A model generated the notes under the pieces. It had not been told where the DNA came from. It saw nothing but the letters and a program-made list of their open reading frames with translations, and made no database searches. DNA of 64,000 nucleotides from Gammaproteobacteria bacterium (lineage in GTDB: Bacteria; Pseudomonadota; Gammaproteobacteria; Enterobacterales; Alteromonadaceae), in assembly GCA_018826295.1 (NCBI GenBank), contig JAHJZX010000068.1:1-64000 (forward strand), written 5' to 3'. Below are positions 18,109-25,951 of this stretch, piece after piece. Position numbers and translations under genes: made by a program. Within the stretch, counting starts at the first letter, position 1, and each line of letters starts with the position of its first letter.

Positions 18109-18963
18109 ATGATGCGTTACCTGTCAGCCTCAGTCATTTTGCTGCCGCAACTCTTGCTGGCACAGCCCAACGAAATCAACCAAATTAATTGGGCTGTTAA
18201 TACTGCACCGCCGTTTCATATTGTCAGTGGTGACTATAAACAACAGGGGTTGTGTGATGTGCTGATAGACGCCGTGCATCGTTACGTGCCTGAGTTGAAA
18301 AAACACCGTGAAATTTTGCCGCAACCGCGTATTGGCCGGGCTCTTGAACGCGCAGAAAACCTCTGTTTCGCCTGCATGATCCATAAAAAGCAGAGCGAGC
18401 AGGGCGCTTACTACAGTTTACCAACGCATGTGTATCTGCCGCACCAGATTATTGCCAATAACGCAGCGGCGCAGCGGATCCGTGAAAAATATCCGTTGCC
18501 GGTACCCTTAGCTGAATTACTGGCGGATGAAGAGTTTCATTTTGGTTACCCGGCCGGCCGCCGTTTTGGTGTGCTACAACCTTTAATTGAAGGCCAGGAT
18601 AGCCGGCCCGGTAACCGGCTAGTGCGTTCGGGTGACAATGGCCCTGAGGCTATTTTGCAGATGATAGAAGCACAGCGGCTGGATTACACCATAGATTACA
18701 GCATTATACGTCGCTACCATGAACTTAACACCGGCCAACTGTTGCAGCTATTACCTATCGCAGAAAACCACCAGCAACTGGTGCACGGTGCTATCGGTTG
18801 CAGCGACAGTCGCTGGGGCCGCAATGTGATAGACAAAATAAATCAGGCTATGCCACAAATTCGCAGCGACGCCGAGTTTAACCAAAGCCTGGATCTGTGG
18901 TTTGAACATCATCCACAATACCGCCAGCTGAATAAACGCGCATTAGCGACAATTAAACCCTGA
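18109..18963 (+). CDS. Periplasmic substrate-binding-like protein
   Basis: A 284-residue secreted protein. The N terminus (residues 1-19) is a short signal peptide ending near LLLAQ. The rest resembles the periplasmic binding protein type 2 fold seen in solute-binding proteins without a cognate ABC transporter: an opening INWAVNTAPPFHIV, a GLCDVLIDAVHRYVPEL helix, and PAGRRFGVLQPLIEGQD. Ligand unknown. Two consecutive ATG codons occur at 18109 and 18112, after CAGGAG. It ends 62 bp before the SonM-like methyltransferase on the same strand with no terminator seen between, so it may belong to that transcript. Confidence 0.75.
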   Translation: MMRYLSASVILLPQLLLAQPNEINQINWAVNTAPPFHIVSGDYKQQGLCDVLIDAVHRYVPELKKHREILPQPRIGRALERAENLCFACMIHKKQSEQGAYYSLPTHVYLPHQIIANNAAAQRIREKYPLPVPLAELLADEEFHFGYPAGRRFGVLQPLIEGQDSRPGNRLVRSGDNGPEAILQMIEAQRLDYTIDYSIIRRYHELNTGQLLQLLPIAENHQQLVHGAIGCSDSRWGRNVIDKINQAMPQIRSDAEFNQSLDLWFEHHPQYRQLNKRALATIKP

Positions 18964-19025
18964 TCCGCACTTGCCAGCAAAGCTGCAGGCAACTTATAGT
19001 GCATAAAAACTTTCAGGGAAGCATA

Positions 19026-19826
19026 GTGTCAAAAGCGAGTTTAGTCTGTGTTGGTACCGGCATGACGTTGGGCAGTCATATCAGCCCACTTTCCCGCAGT
19101 TATATTGAACAAGCCGATGTGGTGTTCGTTCTGGTGGCTGACGGTATAACCGAGAAATGGATAGAGCAGATGAACGCCGATGTGCGCTCACTGCAGCCGT
19201 ATTACCTGGAAGGTAAATCACGGATGATTACTTATCGTGAGATGGTGGCAGCTATGCTGGCCGAAGTTAAAGCCGGTAAAAAAGTGGTCGGCGCCTTTTA
19301 CGGCCACCCTGGCGTATTTGCCTGGGTACCACACAACGCCATTAAACAAGCGCGAGAGCTTGGCTATAAAGCGCATATGGAACCTGGCATTTCAGCTGAA
19401 GACTGCCTGATTGCCGATTTAGGTATTGACCCCGGCAGTTCGGGGTGTCAACACTTTGAAACTAGCCAGTTTATGTTTTATAAGCGCAATATCGATACAG
19501 CAGCTTATTTAGTACTTTGGCAAGTCGGGGTAGCAGGGGATAGAAGCCTGACAAAATTTACTACCGACAGCGAATACCGCAAAGTGTTGGTAAAACTGCT
19601 GGCAGAATATTACCCTTTGGATCACGAAGTGATTTTATACGAAGCGGCAACCCTGCCCATTCAGCCCACCCGCATTGAGTATTTGCCTATTAGCGCATTA
19701 CCTGACGCCAGTATGGATTTAAAAACCACGCTGGTAATTCCTCCCTGCACCAAGGCAGAGCTTAACGAAGCGTTAATTGCTGAATTAGAGCAACTGGTTA
19801 AAAGCCGTGAAGCAGAACAAAGCTAA
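19026..19826 (+). CDS. SonM-like peptide backbone alpha-N-methyltransferase (split borosin type)
   Basis: This is a SAM-dependent enzyme of the tetrapyrrole methylase fold, about 266 residues. The sequence is strikingly like SonM of Shewanella, which methylates backbone amides of a separate precursor peptide. Shared features are LVCVGTGM at the N terminus, ISPLSRSYIEQADVVF, GHPGVFAWV (SAM region), MEPGISAEDCLIADLGIDPG, CQHFETSQFMF, and the late YYPLDHEVILYEA-LPIQPTRIE stretch. Tetrapyrrole synthesis genes are absent nearby. The frame opens at 18999, but the GTG at 19026 has AGGGA six bases upstream and restores the SonM-like N terminus. Its stop overlaps the start of the GNAT gene by one base. 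The candidate substrate is the 85-residue peptide at 20345. Confidence 0.87.
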   Translation: MSKASLVCVGTGMTLGSHISPLSRSYIEQADVVFVLVADGITEKWIEQMNADVRSLQPYYLEGKSRMITYREMVAAMLAEVKAGKKVVGAFYGHPGVFAWVPHNAIKQARELGYKAHMEPGISAEDCLIADLGIDPGSSGCQHFETSQFMFYKRNIDTAAYLVLWQVGVAGDRSLTKFTTDSEYRKVLVKLLAEYYPLDHEVILYEAATLPIQPTRIEYLPISALPDASMDLKTTLVIPPCTKAELNEALIAELEQLVKSREAEQS

Positions 19827-20332
19827 TGCCGGTACAGAAGTTTGAAGTTATAAACGGCGAGCGCTTGCGGCTTAGACCATTAACCAATGCCGATTATCCG
19901 CTCTATGCCAGTTTGTATGGAGATTCTAGTATCTTACGTTTTATAGGCCCGGCACTTGATGAACTGTCTTTACAGAAGAGTTTTGAAATTGCGCTAAAAC
20001 TCAGCCATAGCGCACAATGTAAGCGTAGCTTTTTGGTGGCAGAGCTAATAAACGGGAAAGATTGCGCAGGTATCTTGGGGATTACGGTAACCGAAGCGGA
20101 AAAAATCATTGAAGTCGGAGTAATATTCCGTGAAGCTTTTCAAAAGCAACATCTGGCATTTGAAGCCCTGCAGATCCTGATTACTTTTTTATGTGATAAA
20201 TATGCAGAATATGACATTATTGCCAAGGTGCTTGAGGATAACCGGGCTGCCGTTTGGTTAGCAAGGCGGCTCGGCTTTAATTTTAACAGCAGCACCAGGC
20301 GCTTCGAACTGGACAAACAAAACAGACCTTAA
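19826..20332 (+). CDS. GNAT family N-acetyltransferase (RimJ/RimL type)
   Basis: A 168-residue acetyl-CoA-dependent acetyltransferase. It opens with GERLRLRPLTNADYPLYASLYGDSSI, typical of the RimJ/RimL group. The acetyl-CoA region is IIEVGVIFREAFQKQHLAFEALQILI, with a degenerate Q/G pattern (FQKQHLA rather than QGKGI/YG). VLEDNRAAVWLARRLGFNF is the C-terminal helix motif. The start codon overlaps the methyltransferase stop by one base, and the precursor-like gene starts 12 bp later, so it is translationally embedded in the RiPP-like locus. It may acetylate the peptide or confer self-protection; neither is shown. Confidence 0.8.
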   Translation: MPVQKFEVINGERLRLRPLTNADYPLYASLYGDSSILRFIGPALDELSLQKSFEIALKLSHSAQCKRSFLVAELINGKDCAGILGITVTEAEKIIEVGVIFREAFQKQHLAFEALQILITFLCDKYAEYDIIAKVLEDNRAAVWLARRLGFNFNSSTRRFELDKQNRP

Positions 20333-20344
20333 TGGGGATACATC

Positions 20345-20602
20345 ATGGGTAATATAATAAATTTTATGGAAAAACTGGGCGCTTCTGCTGAGTTTCAGGA
20401 ACTCAGTGAAGCAGAAGTACTGGAAATGTTACAGCAACAACAGCTAGTAAATGACAAACCGACCAATTTTCATTCTGCAGTCGAAATGTTATTAGATCCA
20501 AGGAAAAATTTGGTGTGTGGTGTTGCGCCTGCAGAAGAGCCTGCTGATGAACCTGCTGATGAGCCTGAAGAAGATACGCCAGATGACGAATTGACAAAAT
20601 AA
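20345..20602 (+). CDS. Putative split-borosin precursor peptide
   Basis: An 85-residue small protein, proposed substrate of the SonM-like methyltransferase. Residues 1-50 look like a helical leader: NIINFMEKLGASAEFQ resembles the first helix of known split-borosin precursors, followed by the SEAEVLEML helix and SAVEMLLDPR. Residues 54-63 (KNLVCGVAPA) form a short hydrophobic stretch with one Cys that could be the modified core. The tail (64-85) is very acidic, with EEPADEP-type repeats, and may act as a solubility or follower segment. GGGGA lies seven bases before the ATG. The core assignment is inference; no modified product can be read from DNA. Confidence 0.7.
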   Translation: MGNIINFMEKLGASAEFQELSEAEVLEMLQQQQLVNDKPTNFHSAVEMLLDPRKNLVCGVAPAEEPADEPADEPEEDTPDDELTK

Positions 20603-20616
20603 GTAAAAAGCATCCA

Positions 20617-22383
20617 GTGTTTTTTTTAAAAAAAAGATTAGATCTTTTTAATACAGCATGCCTGCTTTTTGTTGGCGTGCTGTTTTCCATTTCAGTATGT
20701 GCAGTAGAAAATCAGAAAATTGATGAAATCTTCATTTTGGCAGAAGAGATAAAGTCGACTGATTTTAATAGATTTTCGGAATTAGTGACTTTTTTAAGTG
20801 AACAGAGCGACCAATTGTCTCCTGCCCAAGTTGAAGAGCTCGAATACTTACAAAGCTATCGTTTGGTTTATTCCGGAAAACGGGATGAATCGTTTGTTAG
20901 ATTGCGTCGCCTGGCAGAGAACTCAACGTCTGAAAACTTAAAGTTTAAATCGTACGGATTAATGATAAACAGTCTGGTACTGTCAAGAAAATACAGCGAA
21001 GTATTCCAGTATTTCGATGATTTTCATAGTTTACTTGGAAAAATCACAGATGAAGGTACAAGAAGTTATGGTTTCGTCATTATTGCGCTGGTGTTTAATA
21101 GTATAAATCAGTTTGATTTGGGGCTGTATTATGCTGAAAAGTTGATAGAAACGACTAAGGTTGATAGATATCGCTGTATAGGCATGCAGTTCAAAGTGGA
21201 AGCGCTACACAGGGCTAAAAGATATCAAGAGTTTTACAATTTTTATGAAGAGGCGATAAATAATTGCATCGCCGCTAAACAGCCAGTTTACGTGGGAATT
21301 ATACGTAGCTTTAGGATAGAGCAATTAGTTGAACAAAGCCCGCAACAGGCACTGGAGGCTTTGAATGCGTATTTCAATGAGGTTGAAGCCACGTCTTACA
21401 AAATATTGATCACTTTGTATCGAGCGTTGTATAGCTCTATCTATCTTAAATTAGGTCAGACTGATTTAGCCCTAAGTTACGGATTGGCTGCCCGAAAAAA
21501 TCTTGACGTAAGCGAAATCAACTATGCAGTATTGCGCCTGTACTCTGCTCTGCATGAAGCCGCAAAAACTTCAGGTGATTACCAGCAAGCGTTAAATTTT
21601 CACGAAATTTTAGTAACAAAACAAAAAGCTTTTGAAGATGAAAAGACCTCTGGTTTATTAGCGTACAATATTGCCAAGGCTAATATTGAAGTAAAAAACC
21701 AACGTATTGCTTTGTTGGATAAAGACAATGAATTGTTGTCTTTACAAAAAGATCTGTTCGAGCAGGAAGCCAAACAAAACCGGCTGTTAATATTGATACT
21801 GGCATTTGTATTGGCTATTGCCACTATCTTTGCGTATAAGGGCATGACAGGACGTAAGCGTTTTAAGAAAATTGCCGAATACGATCAGCTTACCGGTATC
21901 AGTAACAGATACCACTTTAATAACCAGGCTAAAATAGCGCTGGATTATTGCGAAAACAATGCTAAACCGGTTGCGGTTATGTTGTTTGACCTGGATTTTT
22001 TTAAAACCATAAATGACACCCACGGCCATGCTGCCGGTGACTGGGCCCTGCAGCATGTAGTAAAAACCTGCCGTAACTTTATGCGTAACAATGATGTGTT
22101 TGGTCGTATTGGAGGCGAAGAATTTGCCGTGGTATTGCCGGGCTGTCACACCGATAAAGCAGTGTTGTTGGCAGAAATATGCCGCGATGCCATAGCGGCA
22201 ATTGACAGCAGCGACAGCGGCAAACAGTTTCCGTTAAGTGCCAGTTTTGGTGTTGCGGGCTCGGATACTTCCGGTTATCAGCTAAAGCAGCTATTGGCCG
22301 ATGCTGATCATGCAATGTATCAGGCAAAAGAGTCAGGCCGCGATAAGGTGGCCGCTTATGCTGATTACCGTTCAGTCGTTTAG
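20617..22383 (+). CDS. TPR-containing membrane diguanylate cyclase (GGDEF)
   Basis: A 588-residue signalling protein. A signal or anchor segment lies at about 8-28. A helical repeat (TPR-like) periplasmic region spans about 30-340. A coiled coil at about 350-388 leads into one transmembrane helix at 389-408 and a cytoplasmic GGDEF domain at about 420-588. The active site is intact (GGEEF at 499-503). An RxxD product-inhibition site is present (R490-D493, five residues before GGEEF). It should therefore make cyclic di-GMP under feedback control. The GTG start is followed by eight T and eight A. The part encoding the TPR region looks more A+T-rich than its neighbours, while the GGDEF part does not. 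It starts 14 bp after the precursor-like gene. Confidence 0.9.
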   Translation: MFFLKKRLDLFNTACLLFVGVLFSISVCAVENQKIDEIFILAEEIKSTDFNRFSELVTFLSEQSDQLSPAQVEELEYLQSYRLVYSGKRDESFVRLRRLAENSTSENLKFKSYGLMINSLVLSRKYSEVFQYFDDFHSLLGKITDEGTRSYGFVIIALVFNSINQFDLGLYYAEKLIETTKVDRYRCIGMQFKVEALHRAKRYQEFYNFYEEAINNCIAAKQPVYVGIIRSFRIEQLVEQSPQQALEALNAYFNEVEATSYKILITLYRALYSSIYLKLGQTDLALSYGLAARKNLDVSEINYAVLRLYSALHEAAKTSGDYQQALNFHEILVTKQKAFEDEKTSGLLAYNIAKANIEVKNQRIALLDKDNELLSLQKDLFEQEAKQNRLLILILAFVLAIATIFAYKGMTGRKRFKKIAEYDQLTGISNRYHFNNQAKIALDYCENNAKPVAVMLFDLDFFKTINDTHGHAAGDWALQHVVKTCRNFMRNNDVFGRIGGEEFAVVLPGCHTDKAVLLAEICRDAIAAIDSSDSGKQFPLSASFGVAGSDTSGYQLKQLLADADHAMYQAKESGRDKVAAYADYRSVV

Positions 22384-22438
22384 TCCGCTGCGGTTATAGG
22401 GTAGAATCAGCGCCAGTTTTATTACACGGAGCTGGCGT

Positions 22439-23485
22439 ATGACCCAACAACCGATAGCAAACGGTGATTTTTTAACTCTTAGCTTGCAACATCCCGATGG
22501 CCTGGCGCCAATGCATTTTAATCTGCCTGATAACACTACCGTATCGGTATGGGATACCGGTGTCATTTGCTTTGAACCTCAGCAACCAGGCAGTAAAGAT
22601 ATAGTGCTATCCTGCGGTGTGCATGGTAATGAAACCGCGCCAATTGAAATTTGTGCTGAACTGGTACAAGAGCTGTTGACGGGTCAGTTAGCGCTGAAAC
22701 AGCGTCTGCTCGTGTTGTTTGGTAACCCGGCGGCAATCAATGCCGGCACACGCGAAATACGCGAAAACCTAAACCGGTTGTTTTCCGGCCATCACAGTAT
22801 GGGCGCCGGGCTCATTAATGCAGAACGTAAGCGGGCTAAGGCGCTAGAGGGCTATGTTAGCCGGTTTTATTCTGAGGTACGCGTAACCAGTGTGGTGCCG
22901 CGTAACCGATATTTATATGATCTTCACACCGCCATTCGTGGTTCCCGCTTTGAAAAGTTCGCCGTATATCCGTTTTTACATGGCAAGCCGTGGCAAAAGG
23001 CAGAGTTTGAATTTTTACAGGCCTGTGATGTGACCACAGTACTGCTGATGCAAACCCCGGCATCTACTTTTAGTTACTACGCCTCTAACAGCCACGATGC
23101 CGACGCCTTTACTATTGAACTGGGCAAGGTGCAGCCGTTTGGTCAGAACGATATGCAACGTTTTACCAAGGTACGTACAGCACTGCGTCAACTGGTGTCT
23201 GCCGATAATGTACAGACTCAGCCGTTTGATGAGCGGCAATTTCAGTTGTATCAGGTGTACCGTGCTATCAATAAACAAACTCAGGAATTTAAACTGCACT
23301 TTGCTGACGATGTTGAAAACTTTACCAGTTACCCGTTGGGTACGTTACTGGCAACAGATGGCGATACAGAGTATCGGGTAGAGCGCGAAGGTGAAGCTAT
23401 TATTTTCCCCAATGCGAAAGTAGCTATAGGTCAGCGCGCGATGTTGATGGTGGTGCCGACTTCGGTGGTTAGCAACATCAGCTAA
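22439..23485 (+). CDS. astE: Succinylglutamate desuccinylase
   Basis: This zinc enzyme hydrolyses N-succinylglutamate to succinate and glutamate, the last step of the arginine succinyltransferase pathway. It has 348 residues, slightly longer than the E. coli enzyme. The zinc ligands are visible as H62 and E65 in CGVHGNETAP and H163 in LYDLHTAIRG, with the arginine-rich NAGTREIRENLNRLF between. The remaining ast genes (astCADB) are not in this window, so the gene is separated from its pathway partners. No clear partner sits upstream. Confidence 0.94.
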   Translation: MTQQPIANGDFLTLSLQHPDGLAPMHFNLPDNTTVSVWDTGVICFEPQQPGSKDIVLSCGVHGNETAPIEICAELVQELLTGQLALKQRLLVLFGNPAAINAGTREIRENLNRLFSGHHSMGAGLINAERKRAKALEGYVSRFYSEVRVTSVVPRNRYLYDLHTAIRGSRFEKFAVYPFLHGKPWQKAEFEFLQACDVTTVLLMQTPASTFSYYASNSHDADAFTIELGKVQPFGQNDMQRFTKVRTALRQLVSADNVQTQPFDERQFQLYQVYRAINKQTQEFKLHFADDVENFTSYPLGTLLATDGDTEYRVEREGEAIIFPNAKVAIGQRAMLMVVPTSVVSNIS

Positions 23486-23584
23486 GGGTTAAGTACGGCA
23501 GTATAGCGCTGTAAAGAGTAAATTTATGCTGACAGTCACTACTGACACCTGCCGCTGCAAACCTGAACGGCGGTTGCAATGCAG

Positions 23585-23600
23585 TTTACGTAAAGGTAAA
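23585..23600. promoter_or_regulatory. Operator-like site upstream of the branched-chain dehydrogenase operon
   Basis: TTTACGTAAAGGTAAA has the same TTTAC/GTAAA arms and 16-bp span as the near-palindrome in front of etfBA (TTTACCTTAACGTAAA). It lies about 180 bp before the E1 alpha start. A possible -10 box TATACT is at 23677-23682. Shared control of both operons is inference from these sites. Confidence 0.5.
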
Positions 23601-23778
23601 GTTGCCGCCGATAATAATCAGAACACACCGGTGCATTTTAAAATGGTGCACAAAACGGGGAAAGCGGTAAAACCGCTATACTGAGTCGGTATAAGCAGAG
23701 TAGCGTCAGCCCGAAACCAAGGCCGGGCTGGCGCTACCAGCGACTTGTCTAATACGTATAACAAACAAGAGACACCCT

Positions 23779-24963
23779 ATGAACAACCCAAATAACGCCA
23801 CCATCACCACGGTGCACACTGCAGAGTTTACTGCCGGTGATGCGTTAAAAATCCCGACACTGCGCATTTTACGTGACGATGGTAGCTTGTATGACGGTGC
23901 TACTGCACCTGAGTTGGATAAAGCGACCGCGCTTAAAATGTACGATACCATGGTGTTTATCCGTGTATTGGATGAGCGCATGCTGGCCGCGCAGCGCCAG
24001 GGCCGCATCAGCTTTTATATGCAGTGTCTGGGTGAAGAAGCCGCAACTATTGGCAGTGCCGCAGCATTGGATGATAAAGACATGATTATGGCGCAGTACC
24101 GCGAGCAGGGCGCGCTGCGTTATCGTGGCTTTACGCTGGAGCAGTTTATGAACCAGCTGTTTTCCAACGAAAAAGATTTGGGTAAAGGCCGCCAGATGCC
24201 GGTGCACTATGGCAGCAAAGATATTTACTACATGACCATATCATCACCACTGGGCACGCAAATTCCGCAGGCCAGTGGTTATGCCTATGCGCAGAAGCTG
24301 CGCGGCTTAAACAACACTACGATTTGTTACTTTGGTGAAGGTGCGGCCTCTGAAGGTGATTTCCACGCTGGCTTAAATATGGCAGCGGTACACAAAGCAC
24401 CGGTGATTTTCTTCTGCCGCAACAATGGATATGCCATTTCCACCCCGGCTAACGAGCAGTTTGTCGGCGATGGTATCGCTTGTCGTGCTGTTGGCTATGG
24501 CATGAAAGCACTAAGGGTTGATGGCGCCGATATCTTAGCCGTATACCAGGCTACTAAAATGGCCCGAGACCATGCGCTGGCACACAATGAGCCTGTACTG
24601 ATTGAATCGATCGCTTATCGTCTCGGCGCGCATTCTTCGTCAGACGATCCAAGCGGCTACCGTTCAAAAGAAGAAGAAGAAAAATGGCGGCAAAATGACC
24701 CTATAGCCCGCTACCGCTTATGGTTGATTGACAAAGGCTGGCTAAACGATGCAGATGATAAAGCCACTATTGAAAAACTGCGCACCGAAATTCTTGATGC
24801 ATTAAAGGTGGCAGAGAAAGTGGCCAAGCCTGGCATAGAGCATCTGATTTCAGATGTTTATGCGCAGCCGATACCGGCATTACAACAACAACTAGATGAA
24901 TTAAAAGCGCATATCCGTAAGTACCCGGATGCGTATCCGGTAACGGCGGGGAGACTAGACTAA
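23779..24963 (+). CDS. bkdA1: Branched-chain 2-oxoacid dehydrogenase E1 alpha subunit
   Basis: With E1 beta this thiamine diphosphate enzyme decarboxylates the 2-oxoacids of valine, leucine and isoleucine and loads the acyl group onto E2. It has 394 residues. The TPP-binding motif runs from [15 protein letters not shown] to the closing [30 protein letters not shown] is the conserved phosphorylation-loop region of branched-chain E1 alpha. It ends overlapping the E1 beta start by one base. The family also includes pyruvate E1 alpha, but the [11 protein letters not shown] and SSDDP features favour the branched-chain enzyme. Confidence 0.93.
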   Translation: MNNPNNATITTVHTAEFTAGDALKIPTLRILRDDGSLYDGATAPELDKATALKMYDTMVFIRVLDERMLAAQRQGRISFYMQCLGEEAATIGSAAALDDKDMIMAQYREQGALRYRGFTLEQFMNQLFSNEKDLGKGRQMPVHYGSKDIYYMTISSPLGTQIPQASGYAYAQKLRGLNNTTICYFGEGAASEGDFHAGLNMAAVHKAPVIFFCRNNGYAISTPANEQFVGDGIACRAVGYGMKALRVDGADILAVYQATKMARDHALAHNEPVLIESIAYRLGAHSSSDDPSGYRSKEEEEKWRQNDPIARYRLWLIDKGWLNDADDKATIEKLRTEILDALKVAEKVAKPGIEHLISDVYAQPIPALQQQLDELKAHIRKYPDAYPVTAGRLD

Positions 24964-25940
24964 TGGCAAAGATGAACATGTTACAGGCCATTAATAATGC
25001 GCTTGATTTAGCGATGGCCAAAGATGATGGCGTAGTGTGCTTTGGTGAAGATGTCGGCCATTTTGGCGGCGTATTCCGCGCGACCAGTAAATTGCAGGAA
25101 AAATACGGTAAAGCACGATGCTTTAATACGCCGTTAACCGAACAGGGCATTGCTGGCTTCGCGAATGGTATGGCGGCGCAGGGCATGAAGCCGGTGGCCG
25201 AGATTCAGTTTGCTGATTATATCTTCCCGGCATTTGACCAGATCGTAAATGAAACCGCGAAATTCCGTTACCGCTCAGGCAATGAGTTTAATGTCGGCGG
25301 CATAGTATTTCGCAGTCCTTACGGTGGCGGTATAGCCGGTGGTCACTACCACAGCCAATCACCTGAAGCCTATTTTGCGCATACCCCGGGTTTAAAGGTG
25401 GTGATCCCACGTGATCCCTATCAGGCTAAAGGCTTGTTGCTGGCCTCTATTGCCAGCCCGGATCCGGTTATTTTCTTTGAACCGAAAAAACTGTACCGGG
25501 CATCGGTTGGTGAAGTACCAGAAGAATACTACGAAATTGAACTAGGCAAAGCCGAGGTGACCCAGCAGGGCAAAGATATTACTGTGCTGGCCTGGGGCGC
25601 ACAGATGGAAATTGTGCAAAAAGCGGTAGAAATGGCTGAGAAAGACGGTATTTCCTGCGAAGTGATCGACCTGCGCAGTATTTTACCCTGGGACGCCGAT
25701 ACAGTAGCGGCTTCAGTGAAAAAGACCGGCCGCCTGCTGATAAACCATGAAGCGCCGCTAACCGGTGGCTTTGCCGGTGAAATTGCCGCAACCATCCAGC
25801 AAATGTGCTTCCTGCACCTGGAGAGCCCGATTGAGAGAGTCTGTGGTATGGATACGCCATACCCGCTGGCGCTGGAAAAAGAGTACGTGGCCGATCATTT
25901 AAAAACATATGAAGCGATCAAACGCTCAGTAAACTTTTAA
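24963..25940 (+). CDS. bkdA2: Branched-chain 2-oxoacid dehydrogenase E1 beta subunit
   Basis: This is the second E1 subunit of the branched-chain dehydrogenase complex, forming an alpha2-beta2 tetramer. At 325 residues it is the typical length. Conserved features are [35 protein letters not shown] and [19 protein letters not shown]. The transketolase C-terminal domain contains [12 protein letters not shown] and [20 protein letters not shown] sequence. Its ATG overlaps the E1 alpha stop and it is followed by E2 after 11 bp. Confidence 0.95.
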   Translation: MAKMNMLQAINNALDLAMAKDDGVVCFGEDVGHFGGVFRATSKLQEKYGKARCFNTPLTEQGIAGFANGMAAQGMKPVAEIQFADYIFPAFDQIVNETAKFRYRSGNEFNVGGIVFRSPYGGGIAGGHYHSQSPEAYFAHTPGLKVVIPRDPYQAKGLLLASIASPDPVIFFEPKKLYRASVGEVPEEYYEIELGKAEVTQQGKDITVLAWGAQMEIVQKAVEMAEKDGISCEVIDLRSILPWDADTVAASVKKTGRLLINHEAPLTGGFAGEIAATIQQMCFLHLESPIERVCGMDTPYPLALEKEYVADHLKTYEAIKRSVNF

Positions 25941-25951
25941 CGGAGGCAGCA

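Noticed and set aside
19026..19826. Annotation of the methyltransferase as a cobalamin or siroheme biosynthesis enzyme
   Set aside because: The fold is shared, but no tetrapyrrole pathway genes are near, and the specific sequence stretches match the SonM-like peptide methyltransferases.
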